A stretch of 64,000 bases of DNA from contig JBKECK010000044.1 of assembly GCA_047974625.1 (NCBI GenBank), positions 1-64,000 of the forward strand, read 5' to 3'. The stretch comes from CADEDH01 sp047974625. Its GTDB lineage: Bacteria > Actinomycetota > Acidimicrobiia > Acidimicrobiales > SZUA-35. Each line of letters begins with the position of its first letter. The stretch's first letter is position 1. This document shows positions 51,824-60,515 of this stretch, in pieces. The notes beneath the pieces are model-generated. The model saw only the letters and a list, made by a program, of their open reading frames with translations, searched no databases and was not told where the DNA came from. A program made the translations under genes and the position numbers.

Positions 51824-52729
51824 TCAGTCGGACGAGGCGGTGACCTCGACCGTATCGGCTCCCTCGGACGGGGCCGTTCCGTCGCCGACCTCGGACGCGT
51901 CCGGTTCGTGCGGCCCGTCGGGGCCGTCCGGACCGTGCGGTTGGCCGGGGCCGGCGGGCTCGGTGTGGTGCCGTCCCTCGTCGGTGACCTGCCCACCGGT
52001 CACGGTGACGGTCCGGGTGGCGATCTCGGTCGCCCGGTCATCGTCGTGGGAGGCCATCATGACGGTGGCGCCGAACACGATCGCGTGCCGGATGAGGCCG
52101 TCGACGAAATCGCGGCCGTTGGCGTCGAGGCCGGCGTGCGGCTCGTCGAGCAGCCACAACCGGGGACGGCGGCTGACCAGGACGGCGAGGGAGGCCCGCC
52201 GCCGCTGACCGGCCGACAACCGAGCCACCCGAACGTCGCGGAGGCGGCCGTTGAGGGCCAACCGGTCGAGCACGGGCTCGATCGAGGACGGTTCCAGGCG
52301 GTTGGCCCGGGCCCAGAACTGGAGGTTCTCCTCCACCGTCAGCTCGTCGTAGAGGAAGCTCTGGTGGGCCAGGAGCCCGGTCTGGCGGCGCAGCAACCTG
52401 CGTTGCCGCCGGTCGGCCAGATCATGACCGAGCACCTCGGCCGTTCCCCCGTTTAGCGAGGCCAGGCCGGCCACCAGCCGGAGCAGGGTGGTCTTGCCGG
52501 CCCCGTTGGGACCGCGCAGCAGGACGACCTCACCCTCGGCCACCTCCAGGTCGGCTCCGGCCAAGGCCGGGAACCGGTCGATCAGGCTGATGGCGCCGAC
52601 CAGGCGGACGATCGGCTCGTCCGGCCCGTACCCCCGGCTCGTGACACGACCGTCCGGGCCACCATCGCCCCTCCGGGAGGCGGTGTCCGGGACGGCCCGG
52701 TCATTCGGCGAGCCCGTGGATTCGGTCAC
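51824..52729 (-). CDS. ccmA: CcmA ABC transporter ATPase
   Basis: 301 residues. Walker A VVLLRGPNGAGKTTLLRLVA (about 74-86), signature VARLSAGQRRRASLAVLVS, Walker B LWLLDEPHAGLDANG, switch ATVMMASHDDDRA. The core is normal CcmA length; about 45 extra N-terminal residues and a C-terminal Gly/Pro/His/Asp-rich tail of 50 (GPGQPHGPDGPDGPHEPDAS) are unusual. The N-terminal start is uncertain: GTG 52729 has no strong Shine-Dalgarno. First gene of the ccm operon, divergent from the next ABC gene (121-bp gap). Confidence 0.92.
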   Translation of the reverse strand: MTESTGSPNDRAVPDTASRRGDGGPDGRVTSRGYGPDEPIVRLVGAISLIDRFPALAGADLEVAEGEVVLLRGPNGAGKTTLLRLVAGLASLNGGTAEVLGHDLADRRQRRLLRRQTGLLAHQSFLYDELTVEENLQFWARANRLEPSSIEPVLDRLALNGRLRDVRVARLSAGQRRRASLAVLVSRRPRLWLLDEPHAGLDANGRDFVDGLIRHAIVFGATVMMASHDDDRATEIATRTVTVTGGQVTDEGRHHTEPAGPGQPHGPDGPDGPHEPDASEVGDGTAPSEGADTVEVTASSD

Positions 52730-52850
52730 GCCGACAACGATACGGCTCCCGGTGGACCGGTCCGCCCCCCGAGCCGGGGAGTTGGGCCACCCCGACGGCC
52801 GGCCGCGGCCGGGCCCAGACCTCCCGACCCGGCTGCTACCTTTGGGCGAC

Positions 52851-53537
52851 ATGGTCAGACGACACCCGGAGACCCCCGTCGGACCGGGCGCGGAGCCATC
52901 GATCCCGCCCCTCACCACCCGACCCCGGCCCCCGATGCTCCGGTTGCGCGGCGTCACCAAACGTTTCGGCAAGCGAACGGTGCTCGACGGGTTCGACCTC
53001 GACGTGGCCGCCGGGGAGCTGGTGGCCGTCGTGGGGGCCAACGGCAGCGGCAAGTCGACCCTGCTCAAGATCTGCGCCGGCGTGATCCGTCCCGACGCCG
53101 GCACGGTCGAGGTGTTCGGCACGGTCGGGTGGTGCCCCCAGGCCGGTGGCCTGGCCGATGGGCTGACCGCCGACGAGCAGTTCGTCCTGTTCGGGGCACC
53201 GGGGAACCCCACCCGGGCCACGGCCCGGGCCCGCGGCCGACGCGAGGCGGCCGCGATCGACTGGACCCCCACCGACCAGGTGGCCTCGGAGCTATCGGGC
53301 GGGACCCGGCAGAAGCTGAACCTGGTGGTGTCGACCCTCGGTCACCCCGATCTGCTGCTGCTGGACGAGCCGTACCAGGGGTTCGACAGGGGCACCTACC
53401 TCGACTTCTGGACCCAGGTCGAACGGTGGCGGTCCCAGGGCCGGGCCGTGGTGGTCATCACCCACGTCCTGCACGAGCTCCACCGGGTGGACCGCGTGGT
53501 CGACCTCGGCCGATCCGAGCGGGGCGTGGCGGTATGA
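52851..53537 (+). CDS. ABC transporter ATP-binding protein
   Basis: 228 residues. VVGANGSGKSTLLKICAGVI Walker A (about 57-65), signature VASELSGGTRQKLNLVVSTL, Walker B LLLLDEPYQGFDRGT, and VVVITHVLHELHRVDRVVDL. It pairs with the next gene through ATGA. The exported substrate cannot be named; the pair resembles ABC-2-type exporters. TACCTT (52837-52842) is 8 nt before the ATG, a possible leaderless -10. Confidence 0.9.
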   Translation: MVRRHPETPVGPGAEPSIPPLTTRPRPPMLRLRGVTKRFGKRTVLDGFDLDVAAGELVAVVGANGSGKSTLLKICAGVIRPDAGTVEVFGTVGWCPQAGGLADGLTADEQFVLFGAPGNPTRATARARGRREAAAIDWTPTDQVASELSGGTRQKLNLVVSTLGHPDLLLLDEPYQGFDRGTYLDFWTQVERWRSQGRAVVVITHVLHELHRVDRVVDLGRSERGVAV

Positions 53538-54286
53538 GCGGCGTCGAGCGAAACGGGCCGGAGCGAGTGATGGGGCCGATCGGCCGCTGGATGGTCGTGA
53601 TGGAGATGACCCTGCGGGAGCTGCTCCGTCGACGGGTCATGCTGGTCCTGCTGATCGCCGTGCCGGCCACGTTCGCCCTGTCCAGCGCCGATCACGAGGG
53701 CCGGGCCATCCGGTTCGCGGCGATCGGCACAGCGTGGGCCGCCTCCACCCTGGGGCTGTTCAGCGCCCTCGGTTCGCGGGACGTGGACCGCCGCCTCCGG
53801 GTGGCCGGTCATTCGATGAGCGGCCTGACCGTCGGTCGCCTCGGTTCGGTGACCGTCCTCAGCGGGATCCTGGCCGGTGGGGCGGCGGCGGCCTGCATCG
53901 CCTACTTCCAGCCCGATCGTTGGCCGGCCGTGCTGCTGATGTTCGCCCTCGTGGCGCTGATCGGACCCCCGTTCGGGATGGTCTGCGCCGCCCTGGTGCC
54001 CCGGGAGCTGGAGGGCGCCCTGGTGCTGATGACCGTCACCGGTATGCAGTTCCTGATGGACCCGGTCAGGGCGGCGGCCAAGCTCCTGCCGTTCTGGTCG
54101 ACCCGGGAGCTCGCCACCTACGCCGTCGACCACACAGGAGTCACCGACCTCCGCCAGGCCGTGCTCCACGCCGCCGTGTACCTGCTGGGCCTGACCGTAG
54201 TGTTGGTGATGGTCCAACGCCGCCGACTGCACCGCTGGGTACGACCGCAGCCGACCGTCGGCCCCAACCCGGCCCGACCGGTCTGA
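53534..54286 (+). CDS. ABC transporter membrane protein (ABC-2 like)
   Basis: 250 residues with about six membrane helices (for example MLVLLIAVPATFALSS, IAVGTAWAAS-type segment at 70, WPAVLLMFALVALIGPPFGM, VLHAAVYLLGLTVVLVMVQR). The EMTLRELLRRRVMLVLLIAV entrance is common in ABC-2 permeases. Overlaps the ATPase stop by 4 nt. Repeat array C starts 21 nt after its stop codon. Confidence 0.85.
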   Translation: MSGVERNGPERVMGPIGRWMVVMEMTLRELLRRRVMLVLLIAVPATFALSSADHEGRAIRFAAIGTAWAASTLGLFSALGSRDVDRRLRVAGHSMSGLTVGRLGSVTVLSGILAGGAAAACIAYFQPDRWPAVLLMFALVALIGPPFGMVCAALVPRELEGALVLMTVTGMQFLMDPVRAAAKLLPFWSTRELATYAVDHTGVTDLRQAVLHAAVYLLGLTVVLVMVQRRRLHRWVRPQPTVGPNPARPV

Positions 54287-54307
54287 GGCGCCGCCGGCTC
54301 CCCGACC

Positions 54308-54415
54308 CCAAGGCCTCATCCGGTCTTTCGCTCTTCGGCCAAGGCCTCATCCGGTCTCGGGTCTTCGGCCAAGGCCTCATCCTGTCTCGGGTCTTCGGCC
54401 AAGGCCTCATCCTGT
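54308..54415. repeat. Tandem repeat array C (30-nt period)
   Basis: A partial unit (54308-54330), two full 30-nt units (54331-54360, 54361-54390) and a partial unit (54391-54415). Consensus starts TCTTCGGCCAAGGCCTCATC, followed by a 10-nt joint (CGGTCTCGGG or CTGTCTCGGG). The core differs from arrays A and B by one G to A change. It lies 21 nt downstream of the ABC permease stop and upstream of a small membrane protein gene (from 54490). Confidence 0.9.
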
Positions 54416-54489
54416 AACCCGCCGGGTTCGGCGATACCCCTGGTTCGCGGCGAGGTGGCACCGGCCCGCCACCGCGGCAGGCTGGAACG

Positions 54490-54750
54490 GTGGTGGAATC
54501 ACCTGATCCGGTCCTGGCTTCCCGAGCCCGTGTCGCCCGATGGGTCAAGCTTGGTCTCCGGACCGGGTACGGCCTGTTCGGCCTGGCGATGGTGGTCTTC
54601 TTCCTCGGCCTGATCTTCGACTTCACCGACCTGGTGGCCGCAGTCATCACCGTCTGCCTGATCGTGGGCTCATTCGTGCTCGCCCCCGCCATCGTGTTCA
54701 ACTACGGAGTGAAGGCGGCGGAACGGGCCGATCGGGAAGGATCGTGGTGA
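54490..54750 (+). CDS. Small two-helix membrane protein
   Basis: 86 residues with two membrane helices (GYGLFGLAMVVFFLGLIFDF and LVAAVITVCLIVGSFVLAPA), a polar N-terminus and a charged end (YGVKAAERADREGSW). I recognise no family. It overlaps the TetR gene by 4 nt (GTGA), so the two are co-expressed, which may mean the TetR protein controls it. Start GTG 54490. Confidence 0.72.
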   Translation: MVESPDPVLASRARVARWVKLGLRTGYGLFGLAMVVFFLGLIFDFTDLVAAVITVCLIVGSFVLAPAIVFNYGVKAAERADREGSW

Positions 54751-55421
54751 CGAAACAGGAAGAGGCGGCCGGAGCGGACATGACCTCGGTAGCCGATCCC
54801 GACAGCGACAACACCGACGGATCGGACGGCGCCCGGGCCACGGTGCGGCTCCCGGCGGCCACCCGACGCCTGCAACTGCTCGGCGTCGCCCGTCAAGAGT
54901 TCGGCCGAACCGGATTCCACCAGACGACGATGTCCGACCTGGCCGCCCGGGCCGGCGTCACCAAACCCGTCCTGTACCAGCACTTCGCCTCCAAACGCGA
55001 CCTCTACACCGCGGTCCTGGCCGACGCCGGCCAACGGCTCGAGGCGGCCCTGGCCGACGCGGTCGACGAGGGGGCGACCCCCCGGGACCAGGTGGATCTC
55101 GGCTTCGAGGCCTACGTGCGGTTCGTCCAGACCGACCGCGACGGCTTCCGGCTACTGTTCTCCAGCACGTCCCGCCAGGACAAGGAGTGGGCAGCGATCG
55201 GGAACCGGGTCCAGGAGGCCGTGGCCGGCGCCATCGCCCAGCGGATCGACGTCGAGGGCATGAGCGACAGCCACCGGATGGTGTTGGCCCACGGCATCAT
55301 CGGCCTGGCCGAGGGGATGATGCGGTACTGGCACTCGGGAGCGGCCGAGGGCATTGACTTCGACGATCTGCTGGCCGACCTGCAGACCCTGGCCTGGGGC
55401 GGGGTCCAGGGCCTGGACTGA
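54747..55421 (+). CDS. TetR-family transcriptional regulator
   Basis: 224 residues. A 30-residue acidic leader is followed by a TetR helix-turn-helix: LGVARQEFGRTGFHQTTMSD, LAARAGVTKPVLYQHFASKR, DLYTAVL (about 45-90). The ligand-binding half ends with HGIIGLAEGMMRYWHSGAAE. The ligand is unknown. Coupled to the small membrane protein gene upstream; convergent with the next gene (20 bp). Confidence 0.9.
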   Translation: MTKQEEAAGADMTSVADPDSDNTDGSDGARATVRLPAATRRLQLLGVARQEFGRTGFHQTTMSDLAARAGVTKPVLYQHFASKRDLYTAVLADAGQRLEAALADAVDEGATPRDQVDLGFEAYVRFVQTDRDGFRLLFSSTSRQDKEWAAIGNRVQEAVAGAIAQRIDVEGMSDSHRMVLAHGIIGLAEGMMRYWHSGAAEGIDFDDLLADLQTLAWGGVQGLD

Positions 55422-55440
55422 CGGTGCGGTTGGGGGGCGG

Positions 55441-56238
55441 TCAAGCTCCCAGCAGGACCTCGAGGGCGGCGGCGTGGAGCTCCGGGGTGGCGGCGGCCAC
55501 CACGAATCCGCCCGCTGTGGGTGGGCGCCCGTCCAGGTCGGTCATGACCCCCCCGGCGCCAGTGACGATCGGGACGAGGGCCACGACGTCGTAGGAGGCG
55601 AGGCCGGCCTCCACCACCAGGTCGAGGTGGCCTTCGGCCAGGAGCCCGTAGTTGGCGCAGTCCCCGCCATAGCGGGTCATTCGCACCCGGGGCACGAGCC
55701 GGTTGTAGCGGTCGCGCTCCTCGCCCTCGGCGAACATCTCGGGGTGGGTGGCCGCCATGATCGCCTCATCGAGCCGGGTCGTCGACCGGGTGCGGAGGGT
55801 TCGGGCCCCGTTCGGGGTGATGAGCCGGGGCCCGCCCGCCGGCGTGGCCAGATGGGTCTCGTCGATGACGGGCTGGTGCATCCAGCCGGCCACGGGGCGA
55901 CCATCGATCACCAGGCCGAGCAGGGTTCCCCACTGGGGGTGTCCGACGATGAACGCCCTGGTCCCGTCGATCGGGTCGATCACCCAGGTTGCGTCGCCGT
56001 CCCCGGTGACGCCGCGTTCCTCCCCCAGGACGGCGTGGTCCGGGAAGCGGTCGGCGAGACCGGCCCGGAGGAGGTCCTCGACGGCCCGGTCGGCCTCGGT
56101 CACCGGATCGAATCCGTGGGCGAGCTTGTTGTCGACCCGCATCGGCTGGCGGTACCACCCCAACGCCTTCTGGCTGCAGGATCGGACGAGGTCGGTGATG
56201 TCAGGGACGTGGACCTCGACGTCGAACGCGGCGCTCAC
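55441..56238 (-). CDS. Inositol monophosphatase-family phosphatase (HisN-like)
   Basis: 265 residues. Metal-site motifs: DPVTEADRAVEDLLRAGL, VLGEERGVTGDGDATWVIDP running into IDGTRAFIVGHPQWGTLLGL, and GGDCANYGLLAEGHLDLVVE with Asp in ASYDVVALVPIV. The family covers inositol phosphatase, histidinol phosphatase (HisN) and 3'-phosphoadenosine phosphatase; the GTRAF(I/V)xG(H/L)P form is typical of HisN. No his genes are nearby, so the substrate is open. GTG 56238 overlaps the upstream stop (GTGA). Confidence 0.87.
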   Translation of the reverse strand: MSAAFDVEVHVPDITDLVRSCSQKALGWYRQPMRVDNKLAHGFDPVTEADRAVEDLLRAGLADRFPDHAVLGEERGVTGDGDATWVIDPIDGTRAFIVGHPQWGTLLGLVIDGRPVAGWMHQPVIDETHLATPAGGPRLITPNGARTLRTRSTTRLDEAIMAATHPEMFAEGEERDRYNRLVPRVRMTRYGGDCANYGLLAEGHLDLVVEAGLASYDVVALVPIVTGAGGVMTDLDGRPPTAGGFVVAAATPELHAAALEVLLGA

Positions 56239-56876
56239 GCCGCCCCGTTCGCCGCGGCGGGGCCCGGCCCGGGCCCGTCGCCGGGGTCATCCCCGGTGCC
56301 GGGGTCGTCCTCACCCCGGAGCTCCCGGTATCCCCGGGCCACGTCACCGAGATGGTGGATGTTCTCGTAGAGCAGATGTCGGGCCAGAGTCTCGACGGTC
56401 CAGGTGCGGTCGCCGGGGCCGGCGGCCGGGCGGTCCCAGTCGGCCCCGCTCACCCGGTCGAGCATGTCGGCCGTCCGACCGGCCGCGCTGGCCAGGTCGT
56501 AAGCAATCCGGGCCGGGTCCTCGGAGCCGTATGCGGCCGCCGCCTTCTCGTGATCCCAGTCCTTGAACTTCGGGTTGGACTTCCGCAGCGCCTGTTCGAT
56601 GCGACGCCGGAAGAGCTGGGTCACGTCCCGCAGGTGGGCACCGTACTCGGCCGCCGACCAGACCTCGGGGGCGGGTCGCTCGGTGGCCAGCTCGCCCCGG
56701 CCCAGATCGGCCCGCCACTGGGCGGCACTGGCCCGGAGCCGGGCGCCCAGATCGGCCCGGGCCACCTCGGCCACCCGGCGGGTGTACTCCGCCGCCGGCA
56801 GCGGCGTGTCGTTCGCGTCCTGTTCGCCGCCGGGGCCGTCGTGATCCCCCGCTCCCCTACCCTCACCGGTCGTCAC
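56235..56876 (-). CDS. DinB/mycothiol-dependent-type four-helix protein
   Basis: 213 residues. Four-helix-bundle pattern with His at DinB-like metal positions: WSAAEYGAHLRDVTQLFRRR and LARHLLYENIHHLGDVARGY. SGADWDRPAAGPGDRTWTVE fits DinB superfamily members. These are metal-dependent transferases in some actinobacteria. The N-terminal 25 and C-terminal 25 residues are Gly/Asp-rich. GTG 56876 has TACGAT exactly 7 nt upstream (leaderless type). Operon with the phosphatase. Confidence 0.75.
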   Translation of the reverse strand: MTTGEGRGAGDHDGPGGEQDANDTPLPAAEYTRRVAEVARADLGARLRASAAQWRADLGRGELATERPAPEVWSAAEYGAHLRDVTQLFRRRIEQALRKSNPKFKDWDHEKAAAAYGSEDPARIAYDLASAAGRTADMLDRVSGADWDRPAAGPGDRTWTVETLARHLLYENIHHLGDVARGYRELRGEDDPGTGDDPGDGPGPGPAAANGAA

Positions 56877-56960
56877 GACACCGATCGTATCGGTCGGCGG
56901 GGAGGCGTGCCCGGCGGAGGATCACCCGACCGGCCGCCGACGACCGGCCGGCGCCGGCGG

Positions 56961-59312
56961 TCAGCCCACCAGCTCGCCCGACCGGTCGTCGAGACTCCCA
57001 ACGGCGGCCAGGTCGGGATCGGATCCCTCCACGTTGAGATCGGGAAGGAGACGGTCGAGCCAGCCGGGCAGCCACCAGTTGCGGGCCCCGAGCAGTTCCA
57101 TGGTGGCCGGGACGAGCAGCATCCGGACCAGGGTGGCGTCGAGGAACACGGCCATGCCCAACCCCAACCCGAACAGCTTGATGATCCGGTTGTCCTCGAA
57201 CATGAACGCCCCGAACACCACCATCATGATGGCCGCGGCCGCACTTATGACCCGGGCGGTGGACGCCAGGCCGTCGGCCACCGACCCCTGCGGATCCCCG
57301 GTGCGGTGGTATTCCTCCTTGATCCGGGAGAGCAGGAACACCTCGTAATCCATCGACAGGCCGAACACGATGGCGAACAGCATCATGGGCACGAAGGGTT
57401 CGATCGGACCGGGTTCGATGTTGAGCAGGCCACCGCCCCAACCCCATTGGAAGATGGCGACCACGATCCCGTAGGCGGCGGCGATCGACAGGACGTTCAT
57501 CACCACCGCCTTGACCGGCACCACCACCGACCGGAACACGGCCATCAGGAGGAGGAAACTGAGGGCGAGCACGGCGCCGAAGAACAGCACCAACCGGGAC
57601 GACAGGTAGGCGGTGAAATCGACCGACGAGGGGACCGATCCGGTCACCGAGACCTGGCTGAGACCGGTGGTGTGGGCGGGGATGATCTCTTCGCGCAGGG
57701 TGGCCACCAGGTCCGTGGTGGCCGAGTCCTGGGGGGATGTGGTGGGAATGACCCGGATCAGGAATGCCTCCGGGGCGTCAGCCGAGTTGGGGAACGGTGG
57801 GGTGGCCGCGGCCACCCCGGCGGTGGTGGCGATGTTCTGGGCCAACGAGGCCGCGCTGGCCATCCCCTCGGACGAATCCAGCTCCCCGATGACCAGGACC
57901 GGACCGTTGGCGCCCGGCCCGAACCCTTCGGCGATCAGGTCGTAGGCCCGACGGGTGGTGGTGTTCTCCGGGAAGTTGCCCTCGTCGGAGAACCCGAGCC
58001 GCAGGCCGAGCACCGGCGAGGCCAGGACCAACAGTAGGGCGGTGCCGATCAGCATGGCCGCCCAGGGATAGGCCTGGATGATCCGACTCCAGCGGTAGGA
58101 GGCGGTATCCCGCACCCGCTTCTCGGGGCGCGGCGGCAGGGTGCGCTGCAGGGCCGGGACGGCCGAGCCGACGATGAGAACGACCACCGCGGCCGCCACG
58201 GCCACGATGGCCACGGTGGCCTGGCCGATACCAAAGGTGAACAAGGCAACCGAGACCAGACCGGCGGCCACGATACCCCGGATACGGGTGGTCTGGATCC
58301 GCTCCCCCACCGCCCCGAGCAGGGCCGGCAGGAGGGTCACCGAGGCGGCCATGGTCGCCGCCACCGTGATGGCCGCCGCCACCCCGAGCCCGCCGACAAA
58401 CGACAGCCCGATGAGCAGCATCCCCAGCAAGGACACCACCACGGTGAGACCGGCGAAGATGACCGAACGGCCGGCGGTGTCGATGGCGATGCCGACCGCC
58501 TCGATCTGGGAGAGGCCCGCGGCGACCGATTTCCGGTAGCGGGTGACGATGAACAGGGCGTAGTCGATGCCCACCCCAAGGCCGATCATGGCCCCCACCT
58601 GGACGGCCAGATCCGGGATCGAGGTCACATTGCTGGCCAGGGCGACCAGGCCCATGCCGGTGCCCACCCCGGCGACGGCCACACCGATGGGCAGGCCCAT
58701 GGCCATGACCGACCCGAAGGACAGGATGAGCACGATGACGGCGAACGAGAGGCCGATCAGCTCGGTCTCCGGGGGTTCGAACTCCCCGAGGGCGGCCCCG
58801 CCGAGCTCCACCTGGACCTGGTCGGTGAGACCGGCGTGAGCCAGCAACCGGTCGGCGTCGGCCCGGATCTCCTCGGCCAGATCGGCCGCCTCGACCTGGT
58901 CGATGTCCATCCCGAGGGTCAGATCGGCGTAGGCCACCTGGCCGGCCAGGGGCCCGGCCACCGAGATCTGTGAACCGGTGGGGTCATCGTATGGACTGAC
59001 GATCTGGAGCTCGGGGGTGGACGCGGCGACGTCGGCGAACAGCTCGGTCATGACCGCTTCGACTTGGGGATCCCGAACCCCATGCTCGGCCTTGAACACG
59101 ATCGACGCCGGTTGCCCCTCACCGACCCCGCCGAAGTACCGGCCGAGCAGGTCGAACCCGGTACGACTCTCCGAGGCCGGGATCTCGAAGCGGCTGTCGT
59201 AGGCGGCGCCGATCAACTGGCTGGCGGCGCCGACCCCGACGACGGCCACGATCCACATCCCAATCACGGCCTTCCAGCGAAGGAAGCACCATCGGCCAAG
59301 CGCTCGGTACAT
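56961..59312 (-). CDS. MMPL/RND-family transporter
   Basis: 783 residues, about 12 membrane helices in two halves, each with an extracytoplasmic loop. WCFLRWKAVIGMWIVAVVGV starts helix 1. IGLGVGIDYALFIVTRYRKS (about 250) and FGLSMDYEVFLLSRIKEEYH (about 650) carry the Asp-Tyr pairs of the proton relay. The family exports lipids or drugs at the actinobacterial envelope. I chose ATG 59312, after GAGAGGGCCCC; the frame stays open for 273 more codons antisense to uppP, which is not real coding. Confidence 0.92.
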   Translation of the reverse strand: MYRALGRWCFLRWKAVIGMWIVAVVGVGAASQLIGAAYDSRFEIPASESRTGFDLLGRYFGGVGEGQPASIVFKAEHGVRDPQVEAVMTELFADVAASTPELQIVSPYDDPTGSQISVAGPLAGQVAYADLTLGMDIDQVEAADLAEEIRADADRLLAHAGLTDQVQVELGGAALGEFEPPETELIGLSFAVIVLILSFGSVMAMGLPIGVAVAGVGTGMGLVALASNVTSIPDLAVQVGAMIGLGVGIDYALFIVTRYRKSVAAGLSQIEAVGIAIDTAGRSVIFAGLTVVVSLLGMLLIGLSFVGGLGVAAAITVAATMAASVTLLPALLGAVGERIQTTRIRGIVAAGLVSVALFTFGIGQATVAIVAVAAAVVVLIVGSAVPALQRTLPPRPEKRVRDTASYRWSRIIQAYPWAAMLIGTALLLVLASPVLGLRLGFSDEGNFPENTTTRRAYDLIAEGFGPGANGPVLVIGELDSSEGMASAASLAQNIATTAGVAAATPPFPNSADAPEAFLIRVIPTTSPQDSATTDLVATLREEIIPAHTTGLSQVSVTGSVPSSVDFTAYLSSRLVLFFGAVLALSFLLLMAVFRSVVVPVKAVVMNVLSIAAAYGIVVAIFQWGWGGGLLNIEPGPIEPFVPMMLFAIVFGLSMDYEVFLLSRIKEEYHRTGDPQGSVADGLASTARVISAAAAIMMVVFGAFMFEDNRIIKLFGLGLGMAVFLDATLVRMLLVPATMELLGARNWWLPGWLDRLLPDLNVEGSDPDLAAVGSLDDRSGELVG

Positions 59313-59456
59313 GGGGCCCTCTCGGTAGCCGGAGTCGGGATCGGTCCCGCCATCTCCATCGGAGGGACCAGACTCCAGCTTGACGGCAAGCCTAATCACG
59401 GCCGGCGAGACGCATGGCACCGAAAAGATGCCCACCCGTGGCACCATGATCCCCCT

Positions 59457-60476
59457 GTGAGCCTTCGCACCCCCCTCCCGGTCCGACCGCCCCGTCCCGG
59501 CCACATCCGTGTGGACGGAGCCGGTCCCCCACCGCTGCGGGGCCTGCGGACCCGCTGGCTTGTCGTGACCACCACCGCCGTGGTGGGCCTCCTGTGGACG
59601 AACCCGGCGGCGGCCACCGCGGCCGAGGCCACGGCCGACGCCGTCCCCGGCCTCTCGGTGACCGCCGCCGTGGTCCTCGGCCTCGTCGAGGGACTCACCG
59701 AGTACCTGCCGGTGAGTTCCACCGGGCACCTGCTGGTGGCCACCAGGATGTTGGGGCTCGGCGGCACCGAGGCGTCCGACGCCGCCCTCAACGCCTACGC
59801 CATCTGCATCCAGGCCGGCGCCATCCTGGCCGTGGTGGTCCTGTACCGGCGCCGGCTGATCGAGATGGTCGAGGGCGTGTTCGGGGCCAGCGATGAGGGC
59901 CGGTCGATCCTGCTCGCCGTGCTGGCCGCCTTCGTGCCGACGGCCCTCATCGGTCTGGCCCTGAAGGACGTGGTCGAGTCCCGCCTGTTCGGCCCGGGGC
60001 CGGTGGCAGTGGCATGGCTGGTGGGTGGGGTCGCCATCCTCGGCCTGGTCCGGGTGGGGGTGTTCGACCGGGACGGCGCCCCCCTGGGCGACCTGACCAT
60101 CCGCAACGCCGCCATCATCGGGCTGGCCCAAGCCATCGCCCTGTGGCCGGGGGTGAGCCGCAGCCTGGTCACCATCGTGGCCGGCGTCCTGGTGGGCTTG
60201 AGCCTGTCGGCCGCCGTCGAGTTCAGCTTCCTCCTCGGCCTGCTCACCCTGACCGCGGCCACGGCCCTCACGGCCCTCACCGACGGCGCCCTCCTCGTGG
60301 ACACCTTCGGCGTGGTCACCCCTCTAATCGGCCTGTTCGTGGCCTTCGTGTCGGCCGTGGCGTCGGTCCGCTGGATGGTGTCGTGGCTCCAGAGCCGGGG
60401 CTTCGGCGTGTTCGGCTGGTACCGGATCGTGATCGGGGTGGCCGCCCTGGTGGCGATCGCCGGAGGCTGGCTGTAG
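59457..60476 (+). CDS. uppP: Undecaprenyl-diphosphatase (UppP/BacA)
   Basis: 339 residues. LGLVEGLTEYLPVSSTGHLL holds the E-x3-E and PVSSTGH motif of the active site; LWPGVSRSLVTIVAG is the second. The core of about 270 residues and 8 helices is standard. It recycles the lipid carrier for peptidoglycan and polysaccharide. There is an extra N-terminal 70 residues with a signal-like hydrophobic segment (LVVTTTAVVGLLWTNPAAAT), unusual for UppP. GTG 59457 has CATGAT 6 nt upstream; an internal start near VPGLSV would remove the extension. Confidence 0.93.
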   Translation: MSLRTPLPVRPPRPGHIRVDGAGPPPLRGLRTRWLVVTTTAVVGLLWTNPAAATAAEATADAVPGLSVTAAVVLGLVEGLTEYLPVSSTGHLLVATRMLGLGGTEASDAALNAYAICIQAGAILAVVVLYRRRLIEMVEGVFGASDEGRSILLAVLAAFVPTALIGLALKDVVESRLFGPGPVAVAWLVGGVAILGLVRVGVFDRDGAPLGDLTIRNAAIIGLAQAIALWPGVSRSLVTIVAGVLVGLSLSAAVEFSFLLGLLTLTAATALTALTDGALLVDTFGVVTPLIGLFVAFVSAVASVRWMVSWLQSRGFGVFGWYRIVIGVAALVAIAGGWL

Positions 60477-60515
60477 CCGTCCTCCACCCCCCGATGGGCC
60501 CGGCCGGGCCGGGCC

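Noticed and set aside
59313..60131. N-terminal extension of the MMPL gene
   Set aside because: The 273 extra codons run antisense to uppP, are Gly/His-rich and lack membrane helices; the ATG at 59312 has a good ribosome binding site.
60498..60511. Palindrome GGCCCGGCCGGGCC as a terminator
   Set aside because: A perfect palindrome without loop in a GC-rich 39-bp convergent gap; chance is likely at this base composition.
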